A stretch of DNA of 34,328 nucleotides from Candidatus Colicola equi (lineage in GTDB: Bacteria; Bacteroidota; Bacteroidia; Bacteroidales; Paludibacteraceae). Location: contig JAGHRV010000062.1 of NCBI GenBank assembly GCA_018066175.1, positions 1-34,328 of the forward strand, read 5' to 3'. The notes beneath the pieces are model-generated. The model made no database searches, was not told where the DNA came from, and was given only the letters and a program-made list of their open reading frames with translations. Made by a program: the position numbers and the translations under genes. Positions 7,612 through 16,048 of this stretch are shown piece after piece; position 1 is the first letter of the stretch, and each line of letters starts with the position of its first letter.

Positions 7612-8493
7612 ATGAATACTTTAAAACGTTATTTTATTGCAACCAGACCTTGGTCTTTTCCTGTCAGTATAGCACCTGTTGCACTAACCGTTTGTTATTT
7701 ATGGAATGACCCTTTGGTGGTGCACCTTGATTTGGGTCTATGGGCTATTGTGGGCATTATCCTTTTCCATGCTGCCAGTAACCTCTTTTCCGACTACTAC
7801 GATTACAAGAAAGGTGTAGACACCGACCCTTCTATCGGTTCTCCTACCATTACCGGCGGCTTATTAACGGCACGGCAAACCATCATCTATGCATGGGTTT
7901 TATTGGTTATCGCCACCATCAATGGCTTTATTATGACCTATTTCACCGGTTGGCCATTGCTCGTCATCGGAGGCATCGGAGCCTTACTCATCATCCTGTA
8001 TCCTTGGCTCAAGTACCATGCTCTCGGGGATTTAGATATCTTCCTTACCTTTGGTATTCTGCCTACTTTAGGTACTGCTTTTGTGATGACCGAACAAATT
8101 GTTTGGTCCTCCTTGTGGATTACGTTGTCCTTTGCCACGATTACAGTGGCGGTGCTGCATGCTAATAACACGCGCGACTGCGGCAGAGACGGCAATGCCA
8201 AGATTCATACCTTTGCTATGCTGATTGGACCTAAAGCCTGCCAGTGGGTGTATTACATCGAAGTATGGTTGCCCGTAGTTTGGGTGCTATTCTGCGTTTG
8301 TATCGGCAAGATGCCATGGCCCGTCTTAATAGCGTCGGCATTGGCTTCTATAGTCGCTTTCCGTAATACCAAAGTAATGCACCAATGGGGGAAAGGTGGC
8401 AGTATAGACATATTGGACCAAATGACCGCACAACATCAAATAGTCAATATAGTGATGATGACAATCGGCTTTATAGGAATAATGATGCTTTGA
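7612..8493 (+). CDS. menA: UbiA-family prenyltransferase, probably MenA (1,4-dihydroxy-2-naphthoate polyprenyltransferase)
   Basis: A 293-residue polytopic membrane protein with about eight or nine hydrophobic helices. Both UbiA Mg-diphosphate motifs are visible: N57-LFS-D61-YY-D64 with D70, and NNTRD189-CGR-D193. The N-terminal ATRPWSFPVSIAPVALT is typical of MenA. MenA attaches a polyprenyl chain in menaquinone synthesis; a quinone pool is also what the NQR complex encoded further along would need. Another UbiA aromatic substrate cannot be excluded. No clear promoter is seen in the 58-nt gap from nth. Confidence 0.85.
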   Translation: MNTLKRYFIATRPWSFPVSIAPVALTVCYLWNDPLVVHLDLGLWAIVGIILFHAASNLFSDYYDYKKGVDTDPSIGSPTITGGLLTARQTIIYAWVLLVIATINGFIMTYFTGWPLLVIGGIGALLIILYPWLKYHALGDLDIFLTFGILPTLGTAFVMTEQIVWSSLWITLSFATITVAVLHANNTRDCGRDGNAKIHTFAMLIGPKACQWVYYIEVWLPVVWVLFCVCIGKMPWPVLIASALASIVAFRNTKVMHQWGKGGSIDILDQMTAQHQIVNIVMMTIGFIGIMML

Positions 8494-8494
8494 T

Positions 8495-9145
8495 ATGCCC
8501 CGTCGTTTATTGATATCGCTTAGTATCGGATTCCTGCTCTGGACGCTGATGTTCAGTCCCTGGACTGCTCCCTACCTGCCCTTCTGGCCTTGTATGGTCG
8601 GTTCGGCGGTCATTCTGATTACATTAGCGTTGTATAATGGACGAAAACAAATCAAGGAACATCTATCGGTGCCATTGAAACAATGGTGCATAGATATCCT
8701 ATTGGGCATAGCGATTGCGGCTGTGCTATGGGGTGTCTTCTGGATAGGCGATAAAGTCAGCCAATGGATGTTCCCTTCCTTCGCTCGGCATCAGGTAGAT
8801 GGCATCTATGGTATCAAAGACGGAATCAATCCTGTCTTGTTATCATGCTTATTGCTGCTGGTGATTGGTCCTGCCGAAGAACTTTTCTGGCGCGGCTATA
8901 TTCAGCAATCTCTGCTCCTTCGCGCTCGCAAGATGGCCCAACCGGAATGGATAGCCGTTCTAATAGCCATTGCCGCATACACGCTGGTGCATATCTTCTC
9001 TTTCAACTTCATGCTGATTATGGCGGCAGCCGTATGTGGCGTTGTGTGGGGAGGACTATATTGGCTATTCCCCAAGCATTTCCCAGCCATTGTGATTAGT
9101 CACGCCTTATGGGATGCAGCCGTTTTTATTTGGTTCCCTATTTAA
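8495..9145 (+). CDS. CPBP family intramembrane glutamic endopeptidase (Abi/CAAX-like)
   Basis: A 216-residue protein with six or so hydrophobic helices. The CPBP motifs are in order: PAEELFWRGYIQ with Glu128, Glu129 and Arg133, a histidine in AYTLVHIFSFN (His166), and ISHALWDAAVF with His203. Related proteins process prenylated or bacteriocin peptides, but the substrate here is unknown. It starts 1 nt after menA, so the two are almost certainly co-transcribed; a link with prenyl chemistry would be speculative. Confidence 0.85.
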   Translation: MPRRLLISLSIGFLLWTLMFSPWTAPYLPFWPCMVGSAVILITLALYNGRKQIKEHLSVPLKQWCIDILLGIAIAAVLWGVFWIGDKVSQWMFPSFARHQVDGIYGIKDGINPVLLSCLLLLVIGPAEELFWRGYIQQSLLLRARKMAQPEWIAVLIAIAAYTLVHIFSFNFMLIMAAAVCGVVWGGLYWLFPKHFPAIVISHALWDAAVFIWFPI

Positions 9146-9161
9146 GATAAACATAGATAAT

Positions 9162-9797
9162 ATGAAATACAGCAATGTTCTTTTTGACTTAGGAGGCGTA
9201 TTGATTGACGTTGATGTACGTCGCTCGCTCCTGTCCTTCGCCAAGATGGTGCAAGTTCCACAAACCGGCAATGTACCTAATTCACTTAGCGAGATGGTGA
9301 ATGCAGAAGGCTTATTGGGCGGACATAGTTCAGAGTTGATTGACCAATATCAAGTGGGAACTATCTCAACGGACTACTTTATTGATGCTCTACTCAGTCA
9401 ATGCCGTCCCGGCACCACCAAACAACAAATCATAGATGCTTGGTATGCAATGCTGATTGGTATTCAGCCGGAGAAAAAAGAAGTGCTGAAGCAACTGATA
9501 GCTGCCGGCAAGAATATCTATGTGCTCAGTAATATCAATGAATTGCACGTAGATTGGACGCTGGCTCATTGTCCTGAACTGCAAGTTGCCAAACGTCTTT
9601 TCTTCTCCAACGAGATACACCTATCCAAGCCGGATCCGCGTTGCTACGAGTTAGTGTTAAACGAAACCGGGATAGATCCGCAAGATACCGTTTATATTGA
9701 TGATTTACTGCCCAATATCGAGGCAGGACGGCAATTTGGTTTCCAATGTATCCAAGCCATGCCGGACAATAACTGGATTAAACAAATACTACCATGA
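9162..9797 (+). CDS. HAD-superfamily hydrolase (YihX-like phosphatase)
   Basis: A 211-residue cytoplasmic phosphatase. Motif I is FDLGGVLID with nucleophile Asp9; motif II is the LSNIN turn; motif III is the Lys in LSKPDPRCYE; motif IV is YIDDLLPNI. A helical cap occupies residues 15-100. This pattern matches the YihX subgroup, which acts on sugar phosphates, but specificity cannot be read from sequence. The open frame starts at 9114, yet that part overlaps the CPBP gene; the ATG at 9162 places the HAD motif I at the normal distance from the N-terminus. Confidence 0.88.
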   Translation: MKYSNVLFDLGGVLIDVDVRRSLLSFAKMVQVPQTGNVPNSLSEMVNAEGLLGGHSSELIDQYQVGTISTDYFIDALLSQCRPGTTKQQIIDAWYAMLIGIQPEKKEVLKQLIAAGKNIYVLSNINELHVDWTLAHCPELQVAKRLFFSNEIHLSKPDPRCYELVLNETGIDPQDTVYIDDLLPNIEAGRQFGFQCIQAMPDNNWIKQILP

Positions 9798-11230
9798 GTA
9801 ATGCCATTAAGTACGGGCTATGTTTGCCCTTAGTCGTTATTCTACCACTCGTTTTGTGGTTTCTGCCTACATCATGTTTTGGCATGGAGGGTTTAACCAT
9901 CGTTCAGCAACGAATGATTGCCATCTTTGTCTTTGCTGCATTGAGTTGGATTATGGAAGTGATTCCTAATTGGGTCACCTCACTTATTGTAATCGTGCTG
10001 ATGCTACTGACCGTCTCGACGGGCGGCCTGAGTTGTGTATCGCCATCTGGGTTAGAAGGATTAGTGGATTACAAACACATCATGTCGGCCTTTGCAGACC
10101 CTGTTGTTATGCTCTTCCTAGGAGGCTTTGTATTGGCACATATTGCCGGTAAATACGGTATGGATGCCGTAATTGCCAAATCTATGTTAGGTATCTTCGG
10201 AACACGTCCCAAATGGGTGTTATTAGGATTCCTTATTACGATTGCACTCTTCTCGATGTTCATGTCCAATACTGCCACAGCCGCTATGATGTTGGCTTTC
10301 TTGGCTCCTGTACTAAGATCGTTGCCTAAAGAAGAAACCGGTCGTGTAGGATTTGCCTTGGCCATTCCTTTTGCAGCCAATTTAGGAGGAATAGGCACAC
10401 CTATCGGTACGCCGCCTAATGCGATTGCCGTAGGGGCATTACAGAATGCCGGATATACGATTACCTTTGGAGAATGGATGGCACACATGGTGCCATATAT
10501 GCTGATTATGCTGCTTATCGTATGGGGGTTATTGCTGCTTTTCTTTCCCTTCAAAAGCGATAAGATTGAGTTACATATACCTGTTCAGGAACGCAAGATG
10601 GATGCCAAAGCATGGATTGCTTGGATTACTTTCTTTGTGACTATTCTTTTATGGGTAACGGAATCACTCACCGGCATCAATTCCAATATCGTGGCTCTTA
10701 TTCCGGTTGCTATTTATACCATGACCGGTGTCTTCACGAGCGAGGACCTCAAGGAGATTGATTGGAGTGTACTATGGTTAGTAGCAGGAGGGTTTGCTTT
10801 AGGAACAGGGTTAGAAGAAACAGGATTAGCCCACACGATGATTAACGCCATCCCGTTTGAGCACATGAATGTGATTCTGGTGATTGTGATTGCAGGATTA
10901 GTCTGCTACGGACTGAGTAACTTCATCAGCAACTCGGCTACAGCGGCATTGCTGATACCTATTATGGTGGTTGTAGGTCATGCGATGGAAGATCCGGCAG
11001 CAGCCAATCATGAGGCTTTTGCAGCCGCAGGAGGAATGAGCACACTCATCCCGTTTGTAGCCATCTGTGCATCGCTGGCGATGATCCTGCCTATCTCCAC
11101 TCCACCCAATGCCATTGCCGCATCCACCAAGATGGTGGCTACGTCACAAATGGCTAAAGTAGGTGTACTAATCGGTATCATCGGATTCGCACTCGCCTAC
11201 GTTATGTTCACCCAAATAGCCATCTGGTAA
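9794..11230 (+). CDS. SLC13/DASS-family sodium:anion symporter
   Basis: A 478-residue transporter with about eleven hydrophobic helices in two inverted halves. Both Ser-Asn-Thr type substrate/sodium motifs are visible: SNTATAAMMLA with GIGTPIGTPPNAIA, and SNSATAALLIP with PISTPPNAIA. Family members import di- and tricarboxylates or sulfate with sodium. The exact anion is not clear from sequence. It overlaps the HAD gene by 4 nt (ATGA) and ends the long plus-strand run, just before a hairpin terminator. Confidence 0.9.
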   Translation: MSNAIKYGLCLPLVVILPLVLWFLPTSCFGMEGLTIVQQRMIAIFVFAALSWIMEVIPNWVTSLIVIVLMLLTVSTGGLSCVSPSGLEGLVDYKHIMSAFADPVVMLFLGGFVLAHIAGKYGMDAVIAKSMLGIFGTRPKWVLLGFLITIALFSMFMSNTATAAMMLAFLAPVLRSLPKEETGRVGFALAIPFAANLGGIGTPIGTPPNAIAVGALQNAGYTITFGEWMAHMVPYMLIMLLIVWGLLLLFFPFKSDKIELHIPVQERKMDAKAWIAWITFFVTILLWVTESLTGINSNIVALIPVAIYTMTGVFTSEDLKEIDWSVLWLVAGGFALGTGLEETGLAHTMINAIPFEHMNVILVIVIAGLVCYGLSNFISNSATAALLIPIMVVVGHAMEDPAAANHEAFAAAGGMSTLIPFVAICASLAMILPISTPPNAIAASTKMVATSQMAKVGVLIGIIGFALAYVMFTQIAIW

Positions 11231-11253
11231 TACCACACATGTATAATAACAAT

Positions 11254-11278
11254 AATAGCCGGTTATTAGCCGGCTATT
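11254..11278. terminator. Bidirectional hairpin terminator between convergent operons
   Basis: AATAGCCGG (11254-11262) and CCGGCTATT (11270-11278) form a perfect 9-bp stem with a 7-nt loop. Both flanks are A/T-rich, though neither has a clean T-run. It lies between the converging SLC13 gene and the minus-strand lipoprotein gene. Confidence 0.65.
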
Positions 11279-11299
11279 AGTTTATGTGCATCTATCCTA

Positions 11300-11896
11300 T
11301 TACTTACGTTTAGAAGAAGAGGATGTAGAAGTTCTTGTTGTAGTTGTAGTTGTCGTGGTAGGAGCGGTTGTCACTTGTTGTGCAGGAGCAGAAGGAGCCT
11401 TGCCACATTGACCACCATGGTTGATGCAAATATGATCATTCTTCTGATACATATAAGGAACGATTTGCTTTGCATCATGAATCATGATATATTTTTCAAC
11501 TGCTTCCTTAGACACATCTTCCATAGCCTTGATGTCACCCAATACCGTACGAGGATTAATATAATAACCTGCAAAACCGGTCAAGTAAGCCTTAACACCA
11601 TTAGAGGAAGTTTCAATCTTATAGATAGGATCTACAACGATATCTACTTTATTATTTACGATAGCGTTATATTTAGCCTCATCCATAGCTTGTTGGGTTG
11701 ATGAACAAACAGAAGATTCAGCCATAATACGTCTGCTAAAATCAGGATTAACGTCAACATAAGTCTGAGTCGGCATAATCTCAACGCCGTCTGCGATACT
11801 TACACTACGAGATGTATATGAATACATCTTAGAACTTCCACAAGAAGTCAAGAATAATGCGAGAGCACCAATTGCTAATAATTGAATCTTTTTCAT
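11300..11896 (-). CDS. Lipoprotein, paralogue of the N-terminal domain of its neighbour
   Basis: A 198-residue secreted protein. It has a signal peptide with lipobox LTSC (lipidated Cys19), a compact domain at about residues 25-140, and a threonine/serine-rich tail from about 170 that ends in KRK. The domain shares SYTSRS-SI near the N-terminus, VDPIYK, TGFAG and an acidic SMK/AMEDVS segment with the upstream gene at 11936-13087, so the two arose by duplication. I do not recognise the family. The tail, nearly all Thr and Ser, looks like a low-complexity linker or O-glycosylation region. It is last in a unit that seems to begin at the promoter at 16049-16080. Confidence 0.8.
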   Translation of the reverse strand: MKKIQLLAIGALALFLTSCGSSKMYSYTSRSVSIADGVEIMPTQTYVDVNPDFSRRIMAESSVCSSTQQAMDEAKYNAIVNNKVDIVVDPIYKIETSSNGVKAYLTGFAGYYINPRTVLGDIKAMEDVSKEAVEKYIMIHDAKQIVPYMYQKNDHICINHGGQCGKAPSAPAQQVTTAPTTTTTTTTRTSTSSSSKRK

Positions 11897-11935
11897 AACA
11901 ATATATTTTATAAATTATTTACTAAGTTAAGTTGA

Positions 11936-13087
11936 TTATAACATGATGGATAAACTTGCCATGATGGGCTTTTGACAATTAGCATCATTGTCATGCTTAA
12001 CCATTCCAAATTCACCACCTACAGTAAAGCGCAGGCGTTTATACTGAATACCGGCACCTATACCAAACTGAAAGTCAAAGAAATCAGTATCATAGACACC
12101 ACCTTTACTATCATTCCATAATTCAAAATCCAAAGCCGGACCGAGATAGATAAAGGCACTTAAATTCTTCACGAACTCATACCGATAAGAGACTTGCAGA
12201 GGAATATTGAAAGCGATATCATGATCATCGCGGTCAGCATAATGGACGTAGTCCATATATAAACCGGTCTTAAAGCCTAATCCATACTTGAAAGTGGGGT
12301 TGATACCTAAACCGAAGCGGAAACCTGGAGTGTATTTTTTGCTACCACCTAAGAAGGCCTGTTTATCACCGTCAATTTTGCGACTCTTTGAAATATATCC
12401 AAATTCCAAACTGCATATAAACTTATCTGTCGGACCATAAATAGCACTATTCTTCAATGTAAACTCATAACCTTGCGCATCCTTTCTTGAAACTTTCTTC
12501 GTTTCATTGGTCGTAGGTAAGGCCAATGGAGCAAGAGCAGGAGCTGCAGTTGATGCAGAAGCCTTTGTTCTAACAGGCTGAGCAGGCGATGCATCATTGA
12601 GGTAATAATTGGTTACATTACCACTAACTGGTTTTTGTGCCTCGTAATAATACTTAGCAAACGACGGATCTGTTAACATCTTGAACTTTACAACGTCATC
12701 CATGGAGACGCTCTTCATTGACTCAACATCAATTCCGTCTTCCGCAGTTTTGAATGTTCCGGCAAAACCAGTAACCGTAACGACATACTTGTCGTTAAAC
12801 TCAAACTTGTAGATAGGATCTACAACAACATCAACGCCATACTTCGTGATACACTGATAAAGTGCATCCTCAATAGCATCGTACTTCGAGTCATAAGCCT
12901 GGGATGTAGCGGTCACTTTCTTAGTGAAATCGACTTGTACCTCCGCATCTGGTGCCTGACTAGACATAGTTAATTGGCGAATAGAAGCCGAACGGGACGT
13001 ATAAGAATACGACTTATACGTTGAGCAACTTACCATTGCTAAACCAATAACTAACATTAGGGACATTTGAAGTAAGTTTCTTCTCAT
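11936..13087 (-). CDS. Lipoprotein domain fused to an outer-membrane beta-barrel-like domain
   Basis: A 383-residue protein with signal peptide and lipobox MVSC (Cys21). Residues 25-150 repeat the domain of the 11300-11896 lipoprotein. A low-complexity Ala/Pro/Thr linker follows at about 168-197. Residues 215-383 alternate glycine and aromatic strands (for example FRFGLGINPTFKYGLGFKTGLYMDY) in the way of small PorT/OmpA-like beta-barrels. Such a lipidated periplasmic domain plus C-terminal barrel would be tethered twice to the outer membrane. The gap from the upstream dehydrogenase gene is 27 nt with no visible promoter. The family name is unknown to me. Confidence 0.75.
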   Translation of the reverse strand: MRRNLLQMSLMLVIGLAMVSCSTYKSYSYTSRSASIRQLTMSSQAPDAEVQVDFTKKVTATSQAYDSKYDAIEDALYQCITKYGVDVVVDPIYKFEFNDKYVVTVTGFAGTFKTAEDGIDVESMKSVSMDDVVKFKMLTDPSFAKYYYEAQKPVSGNVTNYYLNDASPAQPVRTKASASTAAPALAPLALPTTNETKKVSRKDAQGYEFTLKNSAIYGPTDKFICSLEFGYISKSRKIDGDKQAFLGGSKKYTPGFRFGLGINPTFKYGLGFKTGLYMDYVHYADRDDHDIAFNIPLQVSYRYEFVKNLSAFIYLGPALDFELWNDSKGGVYDTDFFDFQFGIGAGIQYKRLRFTVGGEFGMVKHDNDANCQKPIMASLSIML

Positions 13088-13114
13088 AATCGAAAATGTG
13101 TTAATTGTTAATAA

Positions 13115-13942
13115 TTATTTTTGATATTTACCGACATACTTGATGGCAAGGAATACTAGCCAATCGGGGGTATGTTTTAATAATGGTGTACAAAGCCAAT
13201 TGATAAATCCGGGCGTAGAAGCCTTCTTGCCGCGGAACATCTTGCGGAGGGCTTTCTTAACGAGTTTCTCAGGCGGAATACTTACCGTTAATGCCACGGC
13301 TAACTTGCGCAAATTAGGAGCCAAACCGAATAAAGCCGTATCTACCGCACCGGGGGCCATCACGGTGATGTTGACTCCAAGTGGCTTAAGTTCATACCAA
13401 ATGGATTTACTGAAGTTATAAATAAAGGCCTTCGTTGCATTGTAGGTCTGAATACCCGGCATGGCCATCCATGCGGACATAGAGGACATATTCAAGATAT
13501 ATCCTTTCTTACGAGGACGACCAAAGACGGTTTCTTTCTTCTCTTCCTCCGTCAATTCGCGCTTAGCCATGGCTTCGCCAAACAAACGGCACATCTTAGC
13601 CACACAAATCATGTGGAGATTGAGCATCAACTCAATCCGCTTCATGGAGGTCTCTAAATAGGGATTAAAGAAGAACACACCGGCATCGTTGATGAGGATA
13701 TCTACTTGCAGGTTATTGTCCTGGCAATAAGCAAATAACTCTTCGGCAGCATCCGTTTTACTCAAATCAGCATACTTGGCGATGGTCTTAACGCCGTATT
13801 CTTGTGCCAATTGAGCCGACACTTCCTGCAACTCTTTCTCTTGGTTACTAACCAGCAATAAATCCGTATGATAATCGCGAGCCAGTTGGGTTGCATACTG
13901 CAAACCGATACCCGAACTTGCGCCTGTAACTAATGATAGCAT
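13115..13942 (-). CDS. Short-chain dehydrogenase/reductase, candidate 3-beta-hydroxysteroid dehydrogenase
   Basis: A 275-residue classical SDR. It has the nucleotide-binding TGASSGIG at residues 6-13, the structural NDAG at 85-88, catalytic Ser154 in NMSSMSAW, and Tyr167/Lys171 in YNATK. The APGAVDT motif follows at about 200. A charged insertion of about 20 residues (near 127-146) sits before the catalytic serine strand. Sequence alone does not give the substrate. Its place 4 nt after an OYE gene and two genes after a 5-alpha-reductase homologue suggests a 3-keto/3-hydroxy steroid or bile acid. Family assignment is firm; the substrate is inference. Confidence 0.9.
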   Translation of the reverse strand: MLSLVTGASSGIGLQYATQLARDYHTDLLLVSNQEKELQEVSAQLAQEYGVKTIAKYADLSKTDAAEELFAYCQDNNLQVDILINDAGVFFFNPYLETSMKRIELMLNLHMICVAKMCRLFGEAMAKRELTEEEKKETVFGRPRKKGYILNMSSMSAWMAMPGIQTYNATKAFIYNFSKSIWYELKPLGVNITVMAPGAVDTALFGLAPNLRKLAVALTVSIPPEKLVKKALRKMFRGKKASTPGFINWLCTPLLKHTPDWLVFLAIKYVGKYQK

Positions 13943-13946
13943 AGTC

Positions 13947-15239
13947 TTAATGTTTAGCGTCCCAGCGACGTTCTAATTGGTTGATTTCTTTCTTTAGTGA
14001 CTTAGGAATCACTTCGCCATCGCGTTCAACGCACTCATGGCACTTCATCTCAAGGGTGTACATACGTCCGATGCAGTAGTTAGAACGACCGCAACGAGCG
14101 TGATAGTGGATATCTTCTTCTACGTGATGCACGAACTCCGGATCTTTGATTAGTACGTGCGCCAATTGGAAGAGTTCAAAGCCTTCGTCCATAATCTGTT
14201 GGCAGTTCACACCGGACTGCACGCCACCTACGTAGATGAGCGTTGTATCCTTTACTTCAGGATCTTCGGCAAAGGCTTTTTGGAATTGCTTAGCCCAATC
14301 CATCAGGTAGAGTTCGCGGAATTTCTGGGTAGGAATCATCATCTTACCACCACCGCACAGCAGAGCTGCTTTGAGCCACCACATCTTACCCGGCATATAG
14401 TGCGCCAGGGCCTTGATGGGCATAGCACCACTCAGGATAGTCATCGGAGAAGCAGAAACAGTTCCTGCCGACAAAATGATACCATGCACTTTATGTTTAG
14501 CAATCTCCTTGGCGATGCGGATACCTTCATTCATATCACTACCGCGCCAGCAGTCGTCGGTCATGTTGGTCTTAACCACTACAGCTAAAGCACGCTTACC
14601 GGCTTTCTTATCAGCTTTGGCATGCTCCATCACCTCGTCTAATATCTCGTTGAGGAAACGCACGCGATTCTCAAAACTGCCACCATATTGGTCATGACGG
14701 TGGTTGGTGCGAGGCGAGATAAACTGCGAAATCAAGTATGCATGACCGGCATGAATCTCAACGCAGTCAAAACCGGCTTCGCGGCAGAAATCCACTGCCT
14801 CACCAAATTTCTTAACCAAATCATGAATCTCGCTCACTTTGAGGCGACGATGGATAGTAGGTGAATACAGGTTAAAGCCCGTAGATGCACTAACAGGCAA
14901 GCAATGGCATGTAGCGATGTGGGTCATATTACCACAGTGACCTAATTGAATGCTCGCCATCGCTCCTTCGGCATGCACGGCATCAGTCAGTTTCTTCAAA
15001 CCGGGCAAAGCCTCTTCACGAACATATAACTGACCATCAAAACTAACACCACTCAAATCCACTGCACAATAAGCAACGGTAGTCATACCTACACCACCCT
15101 TAGCTACGCTAACGTGGTAATCCTCCAACATCTGGGAAGGTGTGTTGTTGGTACACATGTTTTCAAACGCTGCGGAACGGATGAAACGGTTACGCAGCGT
15201 GATAGGTCCAAGTTTGAACTTGGTAAAAAGTTTATTCAT
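13947..15239 (-). CDS. Old Yellow Enzyme-family flavin oxidoreductase, candidate steroid 5-beta-reductase
   Basis: A 430-residue FMN TIM barrel of the NADH:flavin oxidoreductase family. Visible motifs are the GPITLRNRFIRSA start, His163-x2-His166 with Tyr168 in EIHAGHAYLISQF, and FISPRTNHRHDQYGGSFENRVRF. It lacks the C-terminal FAD/NAD domains of BaiCD-like and dienoyl-CoA reductases. It keeps four cysteines near the C-terminus (383, 389, 400, 403) spaced C-x5-C-x10-C-x2-C, unlike the family's usual 4Fe-4S pattern. OYE members reduce activated C=C bonds such as the delta-4 bond of 3-oxo steroids. It is packed 1 nt after the SRD5A-like gene. Confidence 0.9.
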   Translation of the reverse strand: MNKLFTKFKLGPITLRNRFIRSAAFENMCTNNTPSQMLEDYHVSVAKGGVGMTTVAYCAVDLSGVSFDGQLYVREEALPGLKKLTDAVHAEGAMASIQLGHCGNMTHIATCHCLPVSASTGFNLYSPTIHRRLKVSEIHDLVKKFGEAVDFCREAGFDCVEIHAGHAYLISQFISPRTNHRHDQYGGSFENRVRFLNEILDEVMEHAKADKKAGKRALAVVVKTNMTDDCWRGSDMNEGIRIAKEIAKHKVHGIILSAGTVSASPMTILSGAMPIKALAHYMPGKMWWLKAALLCGGGKMMIPTQKFRELYLMDWAKQFQKAFAEDPEVKDTTLIYVGGVQSGVNCQQIMDEGFELFQLAHVLIKDPEFVHHVEEDIHYHARCGRSNYCIGRMYTLEMKCHECVERDGEVIPKSLKKEINQLERRWDAKH

Positions 15240-15240
15240 A

Positions 15241-16023
15241 TCAATAAATAAATGGAATGATTCGTTTCAGTTTCTTACGATCAAATTCTTTGGGGAACTC
15301 CTCCATGTACTTGTAATAGATAGAGTTAGCCCGCGGAACGAGGTTGCAGCAGCTGAACCAAAAGAACAATGCACCAGCCCAAGACCATGTTAGAATAGCC
15401 CAACCTAACCACTCGGTAATCTCACCCAGGTAGTTGGCACTGGTTACAAAACGGTACATACCTTTCTTAGGCAGATAGTGGTTCGTATCGCCCGGCTTAC
15501 GCAGGTGACGAATCACATAATCCGAATGCATATTGATAATCCATCCTATGAAGAAGATAGATACACCTAATATGAACTGCCAGGACGAGAACCAATCAAC
15601 AGAATATGGTCTAATCAGCGGAGCCAAATGGAATAACCAGTAGCCCTGTACATAACCATTGATTAAGTTCCACATCACGCTCAATGCCATGATAATCACC
15701 GGCATCTTGGAGTTACCTTTCAATAGGAAGGGGAACACAAAGGAGCGCTGGAAATAGTGGAATTGGAAAATCAGGAAGAAAGCCCACAAAGGAGATTGGA
15801 AACGATGCTCCGAAATAGCCCATAAATAGCACATCACGATAAACACCGGTGCTTCCATCAAAAACCAACCCACTTTATTATTGATTGCAGGACCCCATTT
15901 CTCGGTACGCATTTTACCGTAACCGGCGTCCACAAAATACAAGGCTACAAAAACGATGGCACCAACTAATGCCATGATAAATAAAAAGTTGTTAAAAAAT
16001 TCTAACGAGTAGATGTTTTCCAT
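15241..16023 (-). CDS. Steroid 5-alpha-reductase (SRD5A) homologue
   Basis: A 260-residue polytopic membrane enzyme strikingly like human SRD5A1/2. The C-terminal NADPH region NMHSDYVIRHLRKPGD, followed by SANYLGEITEWLGWA and the final IIPFIY, matches the animal enzymes nearly position for position. The substrate-site Glu57 is present in FLMEAP and the catalytic Tyr at residue 90 in FHYFQRSF. The position equal to SRD5A2 Gln56 is Met. Starting at ATG 16023 makes the Glu fall at residue 57 exactly as in SRD5A2; an in-frame ATG at 16032 is possible, while anything farther upstream lies in the promoter. Reaction expected: NADPH-dependent reduction of a 3-oxo-delta-4 steroid to the 5-alpha form. 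Confidence 0.92.
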   Translation of the reverse strand: MENIYSLEFFNNFLFIMALVGAIVFVALYFVDAGYGKMRTEKWGPAINNKVGWFLMEAPVFIVMCYLWAISEHRFQSPLWAFFLIFQFHYFQRSFVFPFLLKGNSKMPVIIMALSVMWNLINGYVQGYWLFHLAPLIRPYSVDWFSSWQFILGVSIFFIGWIINMHSDYVIRHLRKPGDTNHYLPKKGMYRFVTSANYLGEITEWLGWAILTWSWAGALFFWFSCCNLVPRANSIYYKYMEEFPKEFDRKKLKRIIPFIY

Positions 16024-16048
16024 ATTTAACATTTTTAATATTGAGCGA

